Assembly (NCBI GenBank): GCA_905373605.1
Contig: CAJPTO010000180.1
Span: 1 to 6,575, forward strand
Origin: an uncultured Prevotella sp.
GTDB lineage: Bacteria; Bacteroidota; Bacteroidia; Bacteroidales; Bacteroidaceae
Length of the DNA stretch: 6,575 nt
Direction: 5' to 3'
Part shown: one piece after another, positions 4,497 to 6,575 of the stretch
Layout: every line of letters begins with the position of its first letter
How positions within the stretch are numbered: position 1 is the first letter of the stretch
The notes under the pieces: model-generated
The model's database searches: none
What the model was told of the DNA's origin: nothing
Seen by the model: only the letters and a program-made list of their open reading frames with translations
Made by a program: the position numbers and the translations under genes

Positions 4497-6575
4497 AAAG
4501 GATTGGGGTTTATCTTTTTTGTTGGCAAACAACATTGCTTTGCTTGGCAACGCTATCGGCATTCTTTCCCAAGCTATGCTTAGCACAAGACAAAACGCGC
4601 AATTATGTTAAGACGCGTGTTTATGTAAGAGAAGAATATGATGGTTGGTTGGACAACGTGCAATATGTGGACGGTCTGGGCCGACCTGTACAGAACGCCC
4701 AATTGCATGTGACACCAGAGAAAAACAACTTGGCTGACCGCATAGAATACGACGAGATGGGGCGGGAAACCAAACGCTGGTTGCCCATTCCAACGACTGC
4801 AGACTATGTGGCAGCGGACAACATGGGTATAAACACCACATACCTTTATCAGGAAGACACCGCTCCCTTTGAGCAATATGCTTATGAACCATGGCAAGGG
4901 GGGCGGAAAACCACAAGCATCGGCCCTGGGCAAGCATGGGCCAACCATCCATCGCTCTCCTCTTTCCACATCAACAAGAGCAGTGGCGTATTGGCCTGCA
5001 AAAAATATGTGGTGGATGAAACCACAGGCACGCTGAAAGACGAGGGCTTGTTTCCCAGCAATCAGCTTTTTGTGCAAAAACTTACTGATGAAGACCGGAA
5101 TGAAAGATACGTCTTTGCCGATTCCGAAGGACGGCAGTTGCTGGTGCGTAGGGTGGATGGCAATGAGTATAGTGATGTCTACTTCGTGTACGACCTGCGT
5201 GGCAACATTCGCTACGTGCTGCAACCCATGTATCAAAAGCAGCCCAGTATTGGTAAGTTCACCTTTCGCTACCTCTACGACGAGGCCAATCGCTGCATCG
5301 AAAAGCAATTGCCTGGTTGCGAAAAGATTGTCTATGCCTACGATGCTGCCGACCGGATGGTGATGTCGCAGACGGGAAACCAACGCCGCAAGGGGCGTAA
5401 AACGTTCTATCGTTACGGTGCGCTGGGGCGTAACACCTATGTGGTGGAGCGCGACATGGGTAACGACAGCCTCGTAACGATAAGGAAGTATTACGATGAT
5501 TACAGCTTTCTAGAACGTCTCGGCTTCTGCCGGCCATGCTTTAACGTTGCGCATCAACGTACCCAAGGCATGCTCACTGGCCGCGAGGTGGCAGTGTATG
5601 GCAGCGACAGCATTTTGCGAGAAATGGATCTTTACGACCATAAAGGCCGGCTCGTGCGGCAAATACGCACCAACATGTGCGGCGGACATGATGATGTGAC
5701 TTATGAATACAGCTTTACGGACAAGCCTTTGAGCAAACTTTTGGTTCATAAAGCGGCAAGCATGCCTGCACTTACGCAGCGCTACGAGTATGAGTACGAC
5801 CATGCCGACAGGCTGACACGGGTTGTTCATAGCCTGAACAACGCCGAGAAGAAAACACTACGCAAAATAAATTATGACGAATTGGGAAGAGTGAATGGTG
5901 AACGTGTTGGCGATGTGCCTGAAGCTGGCCAATCAATTATGTACAATGTGCGTTCCTGGCCTATATCTCGCTTCGGTCCTTTACTCGAAGAACGGATTTG
6001 TTTCGAAGATGCAAGTGGTTATGTCGAAGGTGTTACGCCTTGTTATAATGGCAACATCTCTGCCTACTCTTCCTCTGTGGGCAAGCCACAGCATGGTTAT
6101 TATTGGGAAGTGGGTGACGTTCAGCGAAGCTTCAAGTATAGCTATGATGGCCTTTCGCGCCTAAGAAAGGCGACATACAAAGATAACGATAGCCCTGACC
6201 ACAATTACGACACCAGTTACGAGTACGACTTGCAGGGCAATTTGCTCAAGTTGCAGCGCAACGGCCTTTGCGATTATGGCACCTATGGACCATTAGACCG
6301 CATCTCGATGACGTACAACGGCAACCAACTGCGTAAAGCCACCGACCCCTGTGACGACCCTGCCTTCACTAGCGGTTTCCATTTCGTGGATGGGGCAGAG
6401 CAAACGGAGGAATACACATACGATGCCAATGGTAACATGACCTCCGACTTGAATAAGCACATTTCACTAATAAACTATAACACGTTGAACCAGCCCTCCG
6501 AAGTGCGCTTCGCCGATGGCAGCAGCATCGCTTATCTCTACGATGCCGACGGCAACAAGTTGCGCGCCAGCTATG
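4493..6575 (+). CDS. DUF6443/RHS-repeat protein, exported, 3' end cut by window
   Basis: The frame is open from ATG 4493 to the window edge (694 residues and one extra base). A signal peptide (MKR start, hydrophobic core, probable cleavage A31|Q32) predicts Sec export; no lipobox is seen. Residues about 45-170 fit DUF6443, an N-terminal domain typical of Bacteroidota RHS proteins, with YVDGLGRPVQ at 58-67 and YDEMGRE at 86-92. YD repeats follow: FVYDLRGNIRYVLQP (231-245), YLYDEANRCIEKQLPG (260-275), YAYDAADRMV (281-290), LYDHKGRLVRQ (380-390), YEYDHADRL (433-441), INYDELGRV (459-467), SYDGLSRLRKATY (550-562) and YEYDLQGNLLKL (576-587). Residues 640-694 (YTYDANGNMTSDLNKHI, NYNTLNQPSEVRFADGSS, YLYDADGNKL) are the entry into the RHS-associated core. 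The core end and the usually variable C-terminal tip lie beyond the window, so a toxin function cannot be judged. RHS cores normally form a hollow shell around that tip. Confidence 0.92.
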   Translation, partial: MKRIGVYLFCWQTTLLCLATLSAFFPKLCLAQDKTRNYVKTRVYVREEYDGWLDNVQYVDGLGRPVQNAQLHVTPEKNNLADRIEYDEMGRETKRWLPIPTTADYVAADNMGINTTYLYQEDTAPFEQYAYEPWQGGRKTTSIGPGQAWANHPSLSSFHINKSSGVLACKKYVVDETTGTLKDEGLFPSNQLFVQKLTDEDRNERYVFADSEGRQLLVRRVDGNEYSDVYFVYDLRGNIRYVLQPMYQKQPSIGKFTFRYLYDEANRCIEKQLPGCEKIVYAYDAADRMVMSQTGNQRRKGRKTFYRYGALGRNTYVVERDMGNDSLVTIRKYYDDYSFLERLGFCRPCFNVAHQRTQGMLTGREVAVYGSDSILREMDLYDHKGRLVRQIRTNMCGGHDDVTYEYSFTDKPLSKLLVHKAASMPALTQRYEYEYDHADRLTRVVHSLNNAEKKTLRKINYDELGRVNGERVGDVPEAGQSIMYNVRSWPISRFGPLLEERICFEDASGYVEGVTPCYNGNISAYSSSVGKPQHGYYWEVGDVQRSFKYSYDGLSRLRKATYKDNDSPDHNYDTSYEYDLQGNLLKLQRNGLCDYGTYGPLDRISMTYNGNQLRKATDPCDDPAFTSGFHFVDGAEQTEEYTYDANGNMTSDLNKHISLINYNTLNQPSEVRFADGSSIAYLYDADGNKLRASY

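Noticed and set aside
4580..5383. Minus-strand frame of 267 codons within the second gene
   Set aside because: The plus strand here encodes DUF6443 and clear YD repeats. The long reverse frame is a shadow favoured by GC-rich codons.
4493..6575. Frameshift or pseudogene in the second gene
   Set aside because: The frame was read codon by codon from 4493 to 6575 with no stop, and YD motifs continue in one frame throughout; it is intact as far as visible.

Overview
The window looks like chromosomal DNA of a member of the Bacteroidota, probably a Bacteroidales organism related to Prevotella or Porphyromonas. Three things point there: a textbook Bacteroidota promoter (TTTG, 20 bases, TATATTTG) before the first gene; the protein families, which are the Bacteroidota types of RHS/YD-repeat proteins; and signal peptides that end in A|Q. 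The genus cannot be fixed from the sequence.

Layout. Bases 1-908 hold no gene I can support. They contain two arrays built on the same 22-base unit (about 1-130 and 564-651), several inverted repeats (the strongest is a perfect 10-bp stem at 353-379) and a promoter at 847-878. Bases 909-4496 encode an exported protein of 1195 residues with an SpvB/TcB-like N-terminal region, a long Bacteroidota-specific middle, and YD-type repeat sequence mainly at its C-terminal end. Its stop codon overlaps the start of the second gene (ATGA, 4493-4496). The second gene runs in frame from 4493 to the end of the window (694 residues seen) and encodes an exported DUF6443/RHS protein full of YD repeats. The window cuts it just inside the RHS core, so the self-cleavage region and any variable C-terminal toxin are not visible.

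How the genes work together. The two open frames form a tightly coupled two-gene operon behind one recognisable promoter. The division of labour resembles the B and C subunits of Tc toxins: an SpvB-like shell part first, then an RHS-core part that would carry a C-terminal payload. Here, however, each protein has its own signal peptide, so any joint shell would have to form after export. That shared-shell idea is inference; the gene order, the overlap, the motifs and the signal peptides are read directly from the sequence. The most unusual non-coding feature is the pair of 22-base-register arrays upstream.
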